A stretch of 7,736 nucleotides of DNA from an uncultured Clostridia bacterium (GTDB taxonomy: Bacteria > Bacillota > Clostridia > Oscillospirales > Ruminococcaceae), in contig CAMYUO010000072.1 in NCBI GenBank assembly GCA_947302065.1, positions 1 to 7,736 of the forward strand, written 5' to 3'. Both the position numbers and the translations under genes were made by a program. Under the pieces are notes generated by a model that worked only from the letters and a program-made list of their open reading frames with translations, was not told the DNA's origin and made no database searches. This document shows positions 1 to 7,153 of this stretch, piece by piece (position 1 is the first letter of the stretch; the number at the start of each line of letters is the position of its first letter).

Positions 1-67
1 TTTTCAGGCAGTTATAATGCCCTTTGTGCACAGGATTGAACGTTCCGCCGTAGATAGCGATGTTCAC
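1..67 (-). CDS. nadD: Nicotinate-nucleotide adenylyltransferase NadD, N-terminal fragment (cut by window edge)
   Basis: Only the first 22 codons are in the window. They read VNIAIYGGTFNPVHKGH followed by five more residues. This is the opening beta strand and the nucleotide-binding GGTFNPxHxGH motif of the nucleotidyltransferase superfamily, with the catalytic HxGH at residues 14-17. The GGTFNP form is typical of NadD; CoaD has a PGSFDP-type motif. NadD adenylylates nicotinate mononucleotide to deamido-NAD in the cytoplasm. The start is a GTG whose last two bases, with the following A, make up the TGA stop of the upstream yhbY gene (a GTGA overlap of 3 bases), which implies coupled translation. 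A weak AAGG lies about 11 bases upstream. The yhbY-nadD pairing is also seen in Bacillus (yqeI-nadD), which supports the call. The rest of the gene is outside the window, so its integrity cannot be judged. Confidence 0.88.
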   Translation of the reverse strand, partial: MNIAIYGGTFNPVHKGHYNCLK

Positions 68-360
68 TTGTTTTTGAGCCTTATAACAGGCTCTTTCGGA
101 TTTGGCTTGTACAGAACGGCTTTTGAACCGATGACCTGAACAACGTCAGCACCGATCTTTTCAGCGATCTCTTCGGCTGCTTCCCTTGCAGAATACAGAG
201 AATTATCAAGAACGCTGAACTTTACAAGTTCGTGCACTCTCAGGTAATCATCTATCTGCGTTATCTGCTGGTCGTTAACGCCGCCTTTGCCTATCTGAAA
301 TACTGCTTGAAGGCTGTTTGCAAGACCTTTTAGCTCTGCTCTTTGTTTTGGTGTTATCAT
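64..360 (-). CDS. yhbY: YhbY family RNA-binding protein (CRM domain), ribosome assembly
   Basis: A 98-residue protein that consists of a single CRM (CRS1-YhbY) RNA-binding domain, the usual length for the family (YqeI in Bacillus, YhbY in E. coli). These proteins bind pre-50S ribosomal particles, so a role in large-subunit assembly is likely; this is family knowledge. Visible hallmarks are the opening MITPKQRAELKGLAN, the GxxG-type loop QIGKGG at about residues 22-27, HELVKFSV at about 43-50, and the C-terminal IGSKAVLYKPN at about 77-87. I chose the ATG at 358-360, not the upstream in-frame ATG at 394-396. The family begins at this MxTxKQR sequence, and a GAGG lies 5 bases before it, overlapping the stop codon of the pyrophosphatase gene. 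The start lies 7 bases beyond that stop. The gene's 3' end overlaps nadD by 3 bases, so it is probably translated together with both neighbours. Confidence 0.95.
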   Translation of the reverse strand: MITPKQRAELKGLANSLQAVFQIGKGGVNDQQITQIDDYLRVHELVKFSVLDNSLYSAREAAEEIAEKIGADVVQVIGSKAVLYKPNPKEPVIRLKNK

Positions 361-367
361 ATATACC

Positions 368-952
368 TCAGCTTTCCTGTTCTTTAAGCTTTTCAATTAG
401 TGCTTTCAATGCGTTTGCTCTGTGCGACACGGAATTCTTGACATCTGCGCTGACCTGAGCAAAGCTTTTGCCTTCATACATAAATATCGGATCGTAGCCG
501 AAACCGTTCTCTCCGAGCGGCTCGCAGCCGATCTTTCCGTAGACTCTGCCCTCAACTGCGATCTCTTCGCCGTTAGCCTTGATAAAGTGTATCGTGCAAA
601 CGAAGTGTGCAGATCTATCTTCGTCCTTAACGTCAGACATCTTTTTGAGAATGAGAGCTACCCTGTCAGCATCGTTATCGCAGCCGCCATAACGAGCCGA
701 ATACACTCCCGGCTCACCGCCGAGAGCGTCAACAACGAGTCCGCTGTCATCTGCGAGCACAGCACATTTTTCAAGGTCATATATTGCCCTAGCTTTGAGC
801 GCCGAATTCTCAGCAAATGTAGTTCCCGTTTCCTCTACCTCAATGTCTAAACCGGCTTCACGCTGTGACACGACATCGTAGCCGAACGGCTCAAGCAGCT
901 GCTTATATTCTCTTATCTTGCCCTTGTTATTGCTTGCGATTATAAGCTTCAT
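368..952 (-). CDS. rdgB: RdgB/HAM1 family dITP/XTP pyrophosphatase
   Basis: A 194-residue protein of full length for the Ham1/RdgB family. It hydrolyses non-canonical purine nucleoside triphosphates (dITP, ITP, XTP) to the monophosphate and pyrophosphate, keeping deaminated purines out of DNA and RNA. Visible motifs are the N-terminal substrate-binding SNNKGK at residues 7-12, the acidic FAEN at about 46-49, the metal-binding ADDSG at 67-71 with the probable catalytic Asp69, PGVYSARYGG at 81-90, GFGYDPIF at 150-157 and the base-recognition SHR at 176-178. No expected catalytic residue is missing. The ATG at 950-952 is preceded by AAGG with a 7-base spacer; that Shine-Dalgarno lies on the TAA stop of ftsY, only 9 bases away. 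In Bacillus the orthologue lies next to rph, so the link with ftsY here is a different arrangement. Confidence 0.96.
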   Translation of the reverse strand: MKLIIASNNKGKIREYKQLLEPFGYDVVSQREAGLDIEVEETGTTFAENSALKARAIYDLEKCAVLADDSGLVVDALGGEPGVYSARYGGCDNDADRVALILKKMSDVKDEDRSAHFVCTIHFIKANGEEIAVEGRVYGKIGCEPLGENGFGYDPIFMYEGKSFAQVSADVKNSVSHRANALKALIEKLKEQES

Positions 953-961
953 ACTGTCACC

Positions 962-1870
962 TTATTCCTCAAACAGAGCATTGACAAAGTCTTTAGCCAC
1001 GAAGTTCTGCAGATCGTCTATCTGCTCACCTACTGTGATAAGCTTAACAGGGATCTTCAGATCGTCGGTGATGCTGATCACGATACCGCCCTTAGCTGTT
1101 CCGTCGAGCTTGGTGAGGATGATACCTGTGATATCAGCGACCTCGTTGAACTGCTTTGCCTGATTTACCGCATTCTGACCTGTGGTTGCATCAAGTGCAA
1201 GAAGCACTTCGAGCGCACAGCCCTCAGCCTGCTGGTGAACGATCCTTGCAATCTTTTTAAGCTCATCCATAAGGTTTTTCTTGTTGTGGAGTCTTCCTGC
1301 GGTGTCACAGATAACAACGTCGGCTTTTCTGGATTTAGCTGCAGTAAGTGCATCAAACACAACAGCCGCAGGGTCGGAACCCTCGTTATGCTTGATGATG
1401 TCAACACCGGCTCTCTGTGTCCATACTTCGAGCTGGTCGATAGCGGCTGCTCTGAATGTATCAGCCGCAGCGACAATGACCTTTTTGCCCTGCTGATGCA
1501 GAGAGTAAGAAAGCTTACCGATCGTTGTAGTCTTGCCAACGCCGTTAACACCGATAACAAGGATAACAGACGGTGTTGTCGACATATCAAGAGGCTGATC
1601 CTCACCGAGCATATCAGCGATAACGTCTTTGAGCATATCTCTGATCATCTCTGGGTCCTTGACATTTTCCTTCTTGACTCTGTCTCTGAGCTCATCACAG
1701 ATCTTTACTGACGTGTTCACGCCGATATCGCAAAGAATGAGCGTTTCTTCAAGCTCTTCAAAAAGCTCCTCGTCGATCTTGGAAAACTTCTTCAGAAGTC
1801 CCTCGATCTTGCCCATCATTGAGTTTTTAGTCTTGCGCAAACCATTTTTAAGTTTTTCAAAAAATCCCAT
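962..1870 (-). CDS. ftsY: Signal recognition particle receptor FtsY
   Basis: A 302-residue SRP GTPase that docks ribosome-SRP complexes to the membrane for co-translational insertion of membrane proteins. The N domain (about residues 1-90) begins with MGFFEKLKNGLRKT, a basic amphipathic helix of the kind that binds anionic lipids. There is no long acidic A domain as in E. coli, which makes this the short Gram-positive form. The G domain holds G1 GVNGVGKTTT at 107-116, DTFRAAA at 137-143, G3 DTAGR at 189-193, G4 TKLD at 253-256, the closing GTAKGG at 257-262, and the FtsY-type GEQIDDLQNF at 281-290. The absence of a methionine-rich M domain and the short C-terminus exclude Ffh. The ATG at 1868-1870 has a strong GGAGG 5 bases upstream, and the gene starts 14 bases after the smc stop. 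In Bacillus ffh follows soon after ftsY; here a pyrophosphatase gene follows instead. Confidence 0.98.
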   Translation of the reverse strand: MGFFEKLKNGLRKTKNSMMGKIEGLLKKFSKIDEELFEELEETLILCDIGVNTSVKICDELRDRVKKENVKDPEMIRDMLKDVIADMLGEDQPLDMSTTPSVILVIGVNGVGKTTTIGKLSYSLHQQGKKVIVAAADTFRAAAIDQLEVWTQRAGVDIIKHNEGSDPAAVVFDALTAAKSRKADVVICDTAGRLHNKKNLMDELKKIARIVHQQAEGCALEVLLALDATTGQNAVNQAKQFNEVADITGIILTKLDGTAKGGIVISITDDLKIPVKLITVGEQIDDLQNFVAKDFVNALFEE

Positions 1871-1884
1871 AGTGTCCTCCGAAT

Positions 1885-4800
1885 TTATTCAAGTTTCATT
1901 TGCTGAACATCGCTGTTTGACATAGCAAGCAGCCTCGATATGCCCTTATCCTGCATTGTAACGCCATAAAGCATATCAGCCTCTTCCATCGTTCCACGTC
2001 TGTGTGTGATCGCGATGAACTGCGTCTTATCAGTCAGTCTGTGAAGATACTGCGCATACTTGGTGACATTGGCATCATCAAGAGCCGCTTCGATCTCATC
2101 AAGCAGACAGAAAGGTGACGGTGAATGCTTAAGTATTGCAAAATAGATAGATATTGCAACGAGAGACTGCTCTCCTCCGGAAAGCGAAAGCAGATTGGTG
2201 ATGACTTTTCCCGGCGGCTGTGCATTGATGTCGATACCGCATTCGAGAACATCTTCCGGATCAGTAAGGATAAGTTCCGCTGTTCCGCCGCCGAAAAGCT
2301 CTGCAAATATCTTTTTGAAGTTTGCATTTATAACGTCGAACGTCTGCATGAACATGCTCTTCATGTTTTCTGTCAGCTGTTCGATCATTGTTTCGAGTTC
2401 TTTTTTAGAGTCATTAACATCATTGAGCTGACCCGTCATAAATTCATATCTCTCGGATACCTCAGCATATTCCTCGATAGCACCGAGGTTAACACTGCCA
2501 AGGTTCTTGATCTTGTTTCTGAGCTCTGTCAGGTGCTTGTTAGCCTCGTCCATATCCTCGATATCGACCGATATGTTAGCGGCATCTGTTCTTGTAAGCT
2601 CATAATCATCCCACAGCTTGGCTACGAGATTATCAAAGTTCTCCTTGACAGATTCCGTACGCTCCTCAGTACGAGTGATCTGCGTTGATAGGTTTTCCTT
2701 CTCGTCCATTTTGTTCTTGAATCTGTTTCTCAGCTGATTTGCTGCGGCATCAAATTCAAGGTGCATCTTCTGACACTGGGCGATATCCGCATTGATCTTC
2801 TCAATCTCAGAAGCAGAATCATCGATAGCCTTTTTAGAATCCTCTATCTGCTGTTTTTTGTCTTTGATATCATTCTGACATTCAAGCACTGTGAGTTCAA
2901 GTTTGCCGTTTTCATCAGAATTGTTTTCAAGTACATTCTTAAGCTGCTCGATTGACAACTTGCACGATTCGATATCCTTTGAAAGCTCGGTCGACTTCAC
3001 TCTCATCTGTGAAAGTTCATCGCTGAGCGATTCTCTTGCAGCTTTGAGTTCTTCCTGCTGCGACTGTGACACAGTAAGCTTTGCCTCCCAATCAATGATA
3101 TCCTTATCGGTCTGAGTGATCTGCTTTGTCACATCTTCAATGTCTTTCTGCGATGCAACCATCTTAGCTTTCAGCTGTTCAACGAGCTGGTCAAGGTCAT
3201 CGAGCTGTTTTTCATACTGGGTAACAAAGTCTTTGACTCTCTTGATCTCCGATTCAAAACGAACGCAGTCGTTGCTCAGCAGACCGAGTTCCTCTTTGAG
3301 TCCCTCGATATCAGCTGAATACTTAGCAGTTTCCTGCGTCATAAGCTCAACTTGCTTTTCAAGATCCTTTGCTGATGCAGCAAGTTTTTCTTTTCTGCTG
3401 TTTATATCTTCAATCTCATTTTTTCTTGAAAGGATACCCGTGCTCTTTGACACGCTTCCGCCCGTATATGAGCCGCCTGCGTTGACGACCTGTCCGTCGA
3501 GCGTAACTATCTTGAACTTGTATCCATACTTTTTAGCAATGACCGAAGCAGCGTCAATATTTTCTGCAACGCAGACATTTCCGAGCAGGCTGCCTATTAT
3601 CTGAGAATACTTGCTGTCAGCCTTGACAAGCTCACTTGCCATTGCAACATAGCCCTCGCAGTCTTCAAGACCCTTGTTCTCAAATATCCTTGCCACAACA
3701 GAAGATATCGGCAGGAATGTAGCTCTGCCCGCTTTGTCCTCTTTAAGCAAGCTTATGCAGCGTTTTGCAACACTTTCATCATTGACGATTATATTCTGCA
3801 GTGCAGCACCGAGTGCAGTTTCAATTGCAACGGTATGTTCGCTTTTGACTTCGATAAGCTGTGCGACAGATCCGCAAACACCTTTGATCCTGCCCTGCTT
3901 GCCGGCAGTAAGCACATGCTTAACGCTGAACGAGAAACCTTCCATCGAGTTTTCAAGGTCACGCAGGATTGCGAGCTTTGAATCAAGCTCACGCAGTTTC
4001 AGCTGTGATCTTGAAAGCTCTTCCCTGCTCTCATCAAGCTTGATTTTCTTGTTCTCATAGAGCTTATTAAGACCCGCAAGCTTGTTTTCACATTCCTGTT
4101 TCTTTTCGTCGGCTTTTCTCTGTGCCGTGCGCAGTTCGCCAAGTTCCTTGCTTGCTAGGCGATTGTTGTTTTCAAGTTCTTTCTGCGATTCCATTGCAGA
4201 TGATAACTGGTCTTCGCAGTCTGAGATATTGTTCTTTGCACTTTCGAGCCTGAAATTCAGCTCATTCTTTTTGAGGTAGACTTTATTGATGCTTGCGTTT
4301 ACCTCACCGATATTCTTATCCTGATCCTCGGTCTTAAGGATAAGATTCTGTATCTCAGCCTCTTTTTCGGCTATCTCTTTTTCGGACTCTGCCTTTTTCT
4401 TATCAAGCTCTTCAATGTCTTTCTGCCTTTTTTCAAGCTCGGTGGTGTTGAAATATCTGAAGCTCTTAGCCTGTTCTATCTGCTCATTGAGCTGGAGTAT
4501 CTTATCCTCAAGGTGAGAGATGTCGTTTTCGATGACAGCCATATCAGTCCTCGACTGTGCGCTTTGCTCCTCGATATCGTGTATCTTTTCACGGAGCTGC
4601 TCTATCTCTTCGACCTTCTGAGCACTTTTCTGAGCGTTTTCAAGTATAGCATTATCTGCATCCGAAAGCTCGTCGCTCAGCGCTTCATACTGCTGTCTCA
4701 AAGATGCAAGCTTATCCTCAAAACCTTTTATCTGCTCCATATAGCTGTTGAGTCTGTGATTCCAGACAGAGACCTCAAGCTCACGCTTTTCATCGTCAAG

Positions 4801-5451
4801 AACTTTGAACTTCTTTGCCTTTTCAGACTGTGCTTTCAGCGGTCCGATACGAGACTGCAGCTCTGTGATGATATCATTGAGTCTTGCAATATTATCCTCA
4901 GCAGCTACAAGCTTTTTCTGTGCTTCTTCCTTCTTGAATCTGAGCTTTGCAATTCCCGCAGCTTCTTCAAATATCTCACGCCTGTCACTCGATCTGCCCT
5001 TGACGATATCAGCGATCCTGCCCTGTCCGATTATAGAATAGCCGTCCCGACCGAGACCTGTATCCATAAACAGCTCGACAACGTCTTTGAGCCTGACCGA
5101 ATTGCCGTTGATCATATACTCGCTGTCACCGTTCTGGTAAAGCTTTCTCGACACAGAAACAAGGTCTGAATCAAAATTGAGTGTATGATCTTCGTTTGAG
5201 ATATTGATAGTTACCTGCGCAAACTGGGACTTAGGGCGTGTCTGTGTGCCGTGGAAGATAACTCCAGACATTTTTTCATCACGCATAGCCTTGGTAGACT
5301 GTTCACCCATTACCCAGCGCATAGCATCACTGATATTGCTCTTGCCAGAGCCATTCGGTCCGACAACAGCGGTGATGCCTTTATTAAATTTAAGCTCAGT
5401 TTTGTCAGGGAAAGATTTAAATCCCTGGATCTCCAATGATCTTAAATACAT
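1885..5451 (-). CDS. smc: Chromosome segregation and condensation ATPase Smc
   Basis: A 1188-residue structural maintenance of chromosomes protein, nearly the same length as Bacillus Smc. It dimerises through its hinge and, with ScpA and ScpB, extrudes DNA loops from ParB-loaded origins (family knowledge; scpA and scpB are not in this window). The N-terminal head shows Walker A GPNGSGKSN at residues 31-39, an arginine at 57 where Bacillus Smc has its arginine finger, and the Q-loop IIGQG around 140-144. A long Glu/Lys/Gln-rich coiled coil (about 165-500) leads to a globular hinge (about 505-665, with GGSYTGGS near its end), followed by the returning coiled coil (to about 1010). The C-terminal head has the signature LSGGEQ at 1090-1095, Walker B FCLLDEIEA from 1114 and the histidine switch ITHRRGTMEEAD. 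The signature carries Gln where Bacillus has Arg. The start ATG at 5449-5451 lies inside the upstream radical SAM gene (35-base overlap), with GGAG 9 bases before it. Confidence 0.98.
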   Translation of the reverse strand: MYLRSLEIQGFKSFPDKTELKFNKGITAVVGPNGSGKSNISDAMRWVMGEQSTKAMRDEKMSGVIFHGTQTRPKSQFAQVTINISNEDHTLNFDSDLVSVSRKLYQNGDSEYMINGNSVRLKDVVELFMDTGLGRDGYSIIGQGRIADIVKGRSSDRREIFEEAAGIAKLRFKKEEAQKKLVAAEDNIARLNDIITELQSRIGPLKAQSEKAKKFKVLDDEKRELEVSVWNHRLNSYMEQIKGFEDKLASLRQQYEALSDELSDADNAILENAQKSAQKVEEIEQLREKIHDIEEQSAQSRTDMAVIENDISHLEDKILQLNEQIEQAKSFRYFNTTELEKRQKDIEELDKKKAESEKEIAEKEAEIQNLILKTEDQDKNIGEVNASINKVYLKKNELNFRLESAKNNISDCEDQLSSAMESQKELENNNRLASKELGELRTAQRKADEKKQECENKLAGLNKLYENKKIKLDESREELSRSQLKLRELDSKLAILRDLENSMEGFSFSVKHVLTAGKQGRIKGVCGSVAQLIEVKSEHTVAIETALGAALQNIIVNDESVAKRCISLLKEDKAGRATFLPISSVVARIFENKGLEDCEGYVAMASELVKADSKYSQIIGSLLGNVCVAENIDAASVIAKKYGYKFKIVTLDGQVVNAGGSYTGGSVSKSTGILSRKNEIEDINSRKEKLAASAKDLEKQVELMTQETAKYSADIEGLKEELGLLSNDCVRFESEIKRVKDFVTQYEKQLDDLDQLVEQLKAKMVASQKDIEDVTKQITQTDKDIIDWEAKLTVSQSQQEELKAARESLSDELSQMRVKSTELSKDIESCKLSIEQLKNVLENNSDENGKLELTVLECQNDIKDKKQQIEDSKKAIDDSASEIEKINADIAQCQKMHLEFDAAANQLRNRFKNKMDEKENLSTQITRTEERTESVKENFDNLVAKLWDDYELTRTDAANISVDIEDMDEANKHLTELRNKIKNLGSVNLGAIEEYAEVSERYEFMTGQLNDVNDSKKELETMIEQLTENMKSMFMQTFDVINANFKKIFAELFGGGTAELILTDPEDVLECGIDINAQPPGKVITNLLSLSGGEQSLVAISIYFAILKHSPSPFCLLDEIEAALDDANVTKYAQYLHRLTDKTQFIAITHRRGTMEEADMLYGVTMQDKGISRLLAMSNSDVQQMKLE

Positions 5452-6445
5452 TTACCTTTTCTCCGTTGATTATGATTTCCTGTCTGCTCAAAGAATCGTC
5501 TGTGCTGATACTGCAAGTCACTCCAAGTTCTTTGAGAGCATTTATATTGCTTTTTTTCTGACCTGTAACAATGCTGAAACAGCGGCTGTTTATTACAAGG
5601 TCAAGATTTGTGTTTTCATTGATATGTGCCTTTATCCCGTCGAGGAATATCCTGCTTTGAACTATCTCGCTAAGCGCAGGATGATAATATCCGGCAACGA
5701 TACTCTGCTCAACAAGTTCTGATGAATGCAGACCAAGTTTTATAACATCTATACCTGCAGTATTGAACATTTTCAACATCTGAGCACACAGCCCGATGAC
5801 CTGTTCAAACGGCATCATTTCATACTGACCCAGATCGTACAGCTTGGCAAGCTTTGTGCCTTTGAGCACAACGACAGGATATATCCTGACCGTTTTAGGT
5901 GCAAGCTCAATAATGCGTTGAGCTGTGTACATTTCACGCTTTGGATCACTCTTATACAGTCCGACCATCATTTGCAAACCGAGTTCAAAACCATACTCTT
6001 TGATAAGCTTGCTTGCGTTTACAACATCCTGCTCGGTATGACCGCGTTCATTTGCTTCAAGCACCTCGTCACAAAGTGACTGAGCGCCAAGCTCGATAGA
6101 TGTCACACCATACTGTTTCAATATATCAAGCACCTGTTCGTCGATATAATCAGGTCTGGTAGAGATGCGTATGCCCTTGAACTTGCCCGCACCTATAAAC
6201 TTGTTTGCCGATAAAAGCAATTCAAGCATATAATCTCTCGGAACAGCTGTGAAACTGCCTCCGAAAAATGCTATCTCGCTTTCGCTCGGGTCAGTTATCT
6301 GTTCAAGTGCCTGTGAACATATGCGTTCAACATCACTTGCGTGCGGTATCTCGGTGTTTCCGGTAATAGTCCGCTGATTGCAGAACGCACACATATGAGG
6401 ACATCCAATGTGCGTTACAAAAACAGAAACGTTATTATGCTTCAT
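5417..6445 (-). CDS. Elp3-like radical SAM protein of unknown function
   Basis: A 342-residue radical SAM enzyme. The [4Fe-4S] cluster motif CPHMCAFC gives CX3CX2C with cysteines 15, 19 and 22. Other radical SAM core elements are FFGGSFT at 60-66 (the SAM-contacting GGE-like motif), ISTRPDYID at about 94-102, SIELGAQS at about 116-123 and GLQMMVGL at about 156-163. These resemble the radical SAM half of Elp3 (COG1243), the tRNA wobble-uridine modification enzyme. However, the protein ends after about 342 residues, and I see no C-terminal GNAT acetyltransferase domain, so it should not simply be called Elp3. The substrate is unknown; an RNA target is only a guess from the family and from the neighbouring rnc. 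I start it at the ATG at 6443-6445 (MKHNNVSVFVTHIGCPH) because radical SAM proteins of this kind begin just before the cysteine motif. A longer in-frame start at 6517 would lie wholly inside rnc. The gene overlaps rnc by 11 bases and smc by 35 bases, so translation is likely coupled on both sides. No strong Shine-Dalgarno is visible; GGGAT directly precedes the ATG. Confidence 0.85.
   Translation of the reverse strand: MKHNNVSVFVTHIGCPHMCAFCNQRTITGNTEIPHASDVERICSQALEQITDPSESEIAFFGGSFTAVPRDYMLELLLSANKFIGAGKFKGIRISTRPDYIDEQVLDILKQYGVTSIELGAQSLCDEVLEANERGHTEQDVVNASKLIKEYGFELGLQMMVGLYKSDPKREMYTAQRIIELAPKTVRIYPVVVLKGTKLAKLYDLGQYEMMPFEQVIGLCAQMLKMFNTAGIDVIKLGLHSSELVEQSIVAGYYHPALSEIVQSRIFLDGIKAHINENTNLDLVINSRCFSIVTGQKKSNINALKELGVTCSISTDDSLSRQEIIINGEKVNVFKIIGDPGI
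5461..5464 (-). promoter_or_regulatory. smc ribosome binding site inside the upstream gene
   Basis: On the minus strand GGAG lies 9 bases before the smc ATG, with a second AAAGG closer to it. Both are within the last codons of the radical SAM gene, where they encode Gly-Glu-Lys. Ribosomes that translate the upstream gene therefore pass through this site, which fits coupled expression. It supports the ATG at 5449-5451 as the smc start. Confidence 0.65.
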
Positions 6446-7133
6446 ATCCCATAAGTGCGAGTGCTTCTTTTGCAGCGTTCTGCTCGGCTGATTTCTTTGA
6501 TCTGCCGATGCCCTCACCGATAACGTTGCTGTTGAGCATCACCTGAACGGTGAATTTTTTATCGTGATCGGGACCGGATTCGCCTATAAGAACATACTCG
6601 ACCTTTTCTTCCGGATTCTTCTGGATTATCTCCTGAAGCGCAGTTTTATAATCCACAAAGCTTACAACGCTGTGCGGTTTGATGTCCTCCGGTATAAACG
6701 AAAGAACATACTTTGATACAGCCTTTAGTCCGCCGTCGAGATAGATAGCGGCAATAACTGCCTCAAATGCGTCTGAAACGATTGACGGTCTTTCACGTCC
6801 GCCAGTCAGTTCCTCACCTTTGCCAAGGAAAATAAAGTTTCCGAGGTCGATCTGTTTTGAAAAATCAAAAAGTGCCTTTTCACATACGAGAGATGCTCTG
6901 AGCTTAGTAAGCTCGCCCTCGGGAAGATGCTTGAAGTGTTCAAAGATATAATCGCTTACTACGACTGAAAGCACTGAATCACCGAGAAACTCAAGCCTTT
7001 CATTGCTGTTTCTCTGCTTTTTGCTCTCATTTGCAAAGGATGAGTGTGAAAGAGCTTCATATAAAAGTCTCTCATCCTTAAATCTGTAGTTTATCTTTTC
7101 CTGAAACTTTTTGAGATTTTCCTTTTCGTTCAA
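6435..7133 (-). CDS. rnc: Ribonuclease III
   Basis: A 232-residue double-strand-specific endoribonuclease that matures rRNA precursors and cuts structured mRNAs. The catalytic domain (about residues 8-150) carries the signature NERLEFLGDS at 44-53 with the metal ligands Glu48 and Asp52, and the second acidic pair Asp121 and Glu124 in SDAFEAVIAAIYLDGG. The double-stranded RNA-binding domain (about 160-228) starts at DYKTALQE and ends with the basic GRSKKSAEQNAAKEAL helix. All catalytic residues are present. The start is a TTG at 7131-7133, supported by a good AAGGGAG 8 bases upstream and by the normal family length; no ATG lies in frame upstream within the gap. The gene follows plsX after 57 bases containing a hairpin, and its 3' end overlaps the radical SAM gene by 11 bases. 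The order plsX-rnc-smc-ftsY is common in Gram-positives, although acpP is missing here. Confidence 0.97.
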   Translation of the reverse strand: MNEKENLKKFQEKINYRFKDERLLYEALSHSSFANESKKQRNSNERLEFLGDSVLSVVVSDYIFEHFKHLPEGELTKLRASLVCEKALFDFSKQIDLGNFIFLGKGEELTGGRERPSIVSDAFEAVIAAIYLDGGLKAVSKYVLSFIPEDIKPHSVVSFVDYKTALQEIIQKNPEEKVEYVLIGESGPDHDKKFTVQVMLNSNVIGEGIGRSKKSAEQNAAKEALALMGYEA

Positions 7134-7141
7134 CTATATCA

Positions 7142-7148
7142 CTCCCTT
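7142..7148 (-). promoter_or_regulatory. rnc ribosome binding site
   Basis: AAGGGAG on the minus strand, 8 bases before the TTG start of rnc. It decides the start, because the codon is non-AUG and no alternative initiator has comparable spacing. It lies 5 bases downstream of the hairpin at 7154-7181, whose loop holds a complementary TCCTT. Confidence 0.8.
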
Positions 7149-7153
7149 ATTAA

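Noticed and set aside
361..396. 12-residue N-terminal extension of YhbY
   Set aside because: It lies inside the end of rdgB; the ATG at 358-360 has a better Shine-Dalgarno and matches the usual family start.
1165..1605. 146-codon minus-strand open frame in another frame within ftsY
   Set aside because: The ftsY frame carries all the GTPase motifs across this stretch; the alternative translation has no recognisable features.
2125..2688. 187-codon plus-strand open frame opposite the smc C-terminal region
   Set aside because: Shadow of the conserved Smc head and coiled coil; no domain recognised and no reason to prefer it over smc.
3116..3604. Serine-rich 162-codon plus-strand open frame opposite the smc hinge
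   Set aside because: The Ser/Phe/Leu-rich composition is the usual antisense image of the coding strand; it covers the conserved hinge, which is certain on the minus strand.
4513..5169. 218-codon open frame on the plus strand opposite smc
   Set aside because: It is antisense to the conserved Smc N-terminal arm, is rich in Leu, Phe, Cys and Ser as expected from the reverse of a Glu/Lys-rich coiled coil, and shows no recognisable domain.
5204..5722. 172-codon open frame on the plus strand across the smc/radical SAM junction
   Set aside because: It lies opposite the conserved Smc Walker A region and the end of the radical SAM gene, both clearly coding on the minus strand; no motif or family resemblance.
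6446..6517. 24-residue N-terminal extension of the radical SAM protein
   Set aside because: It lies wholly inside the conserved dsRBD end of rnc, has no supporting ribosome site, and the family starts just before the cysteine motif.
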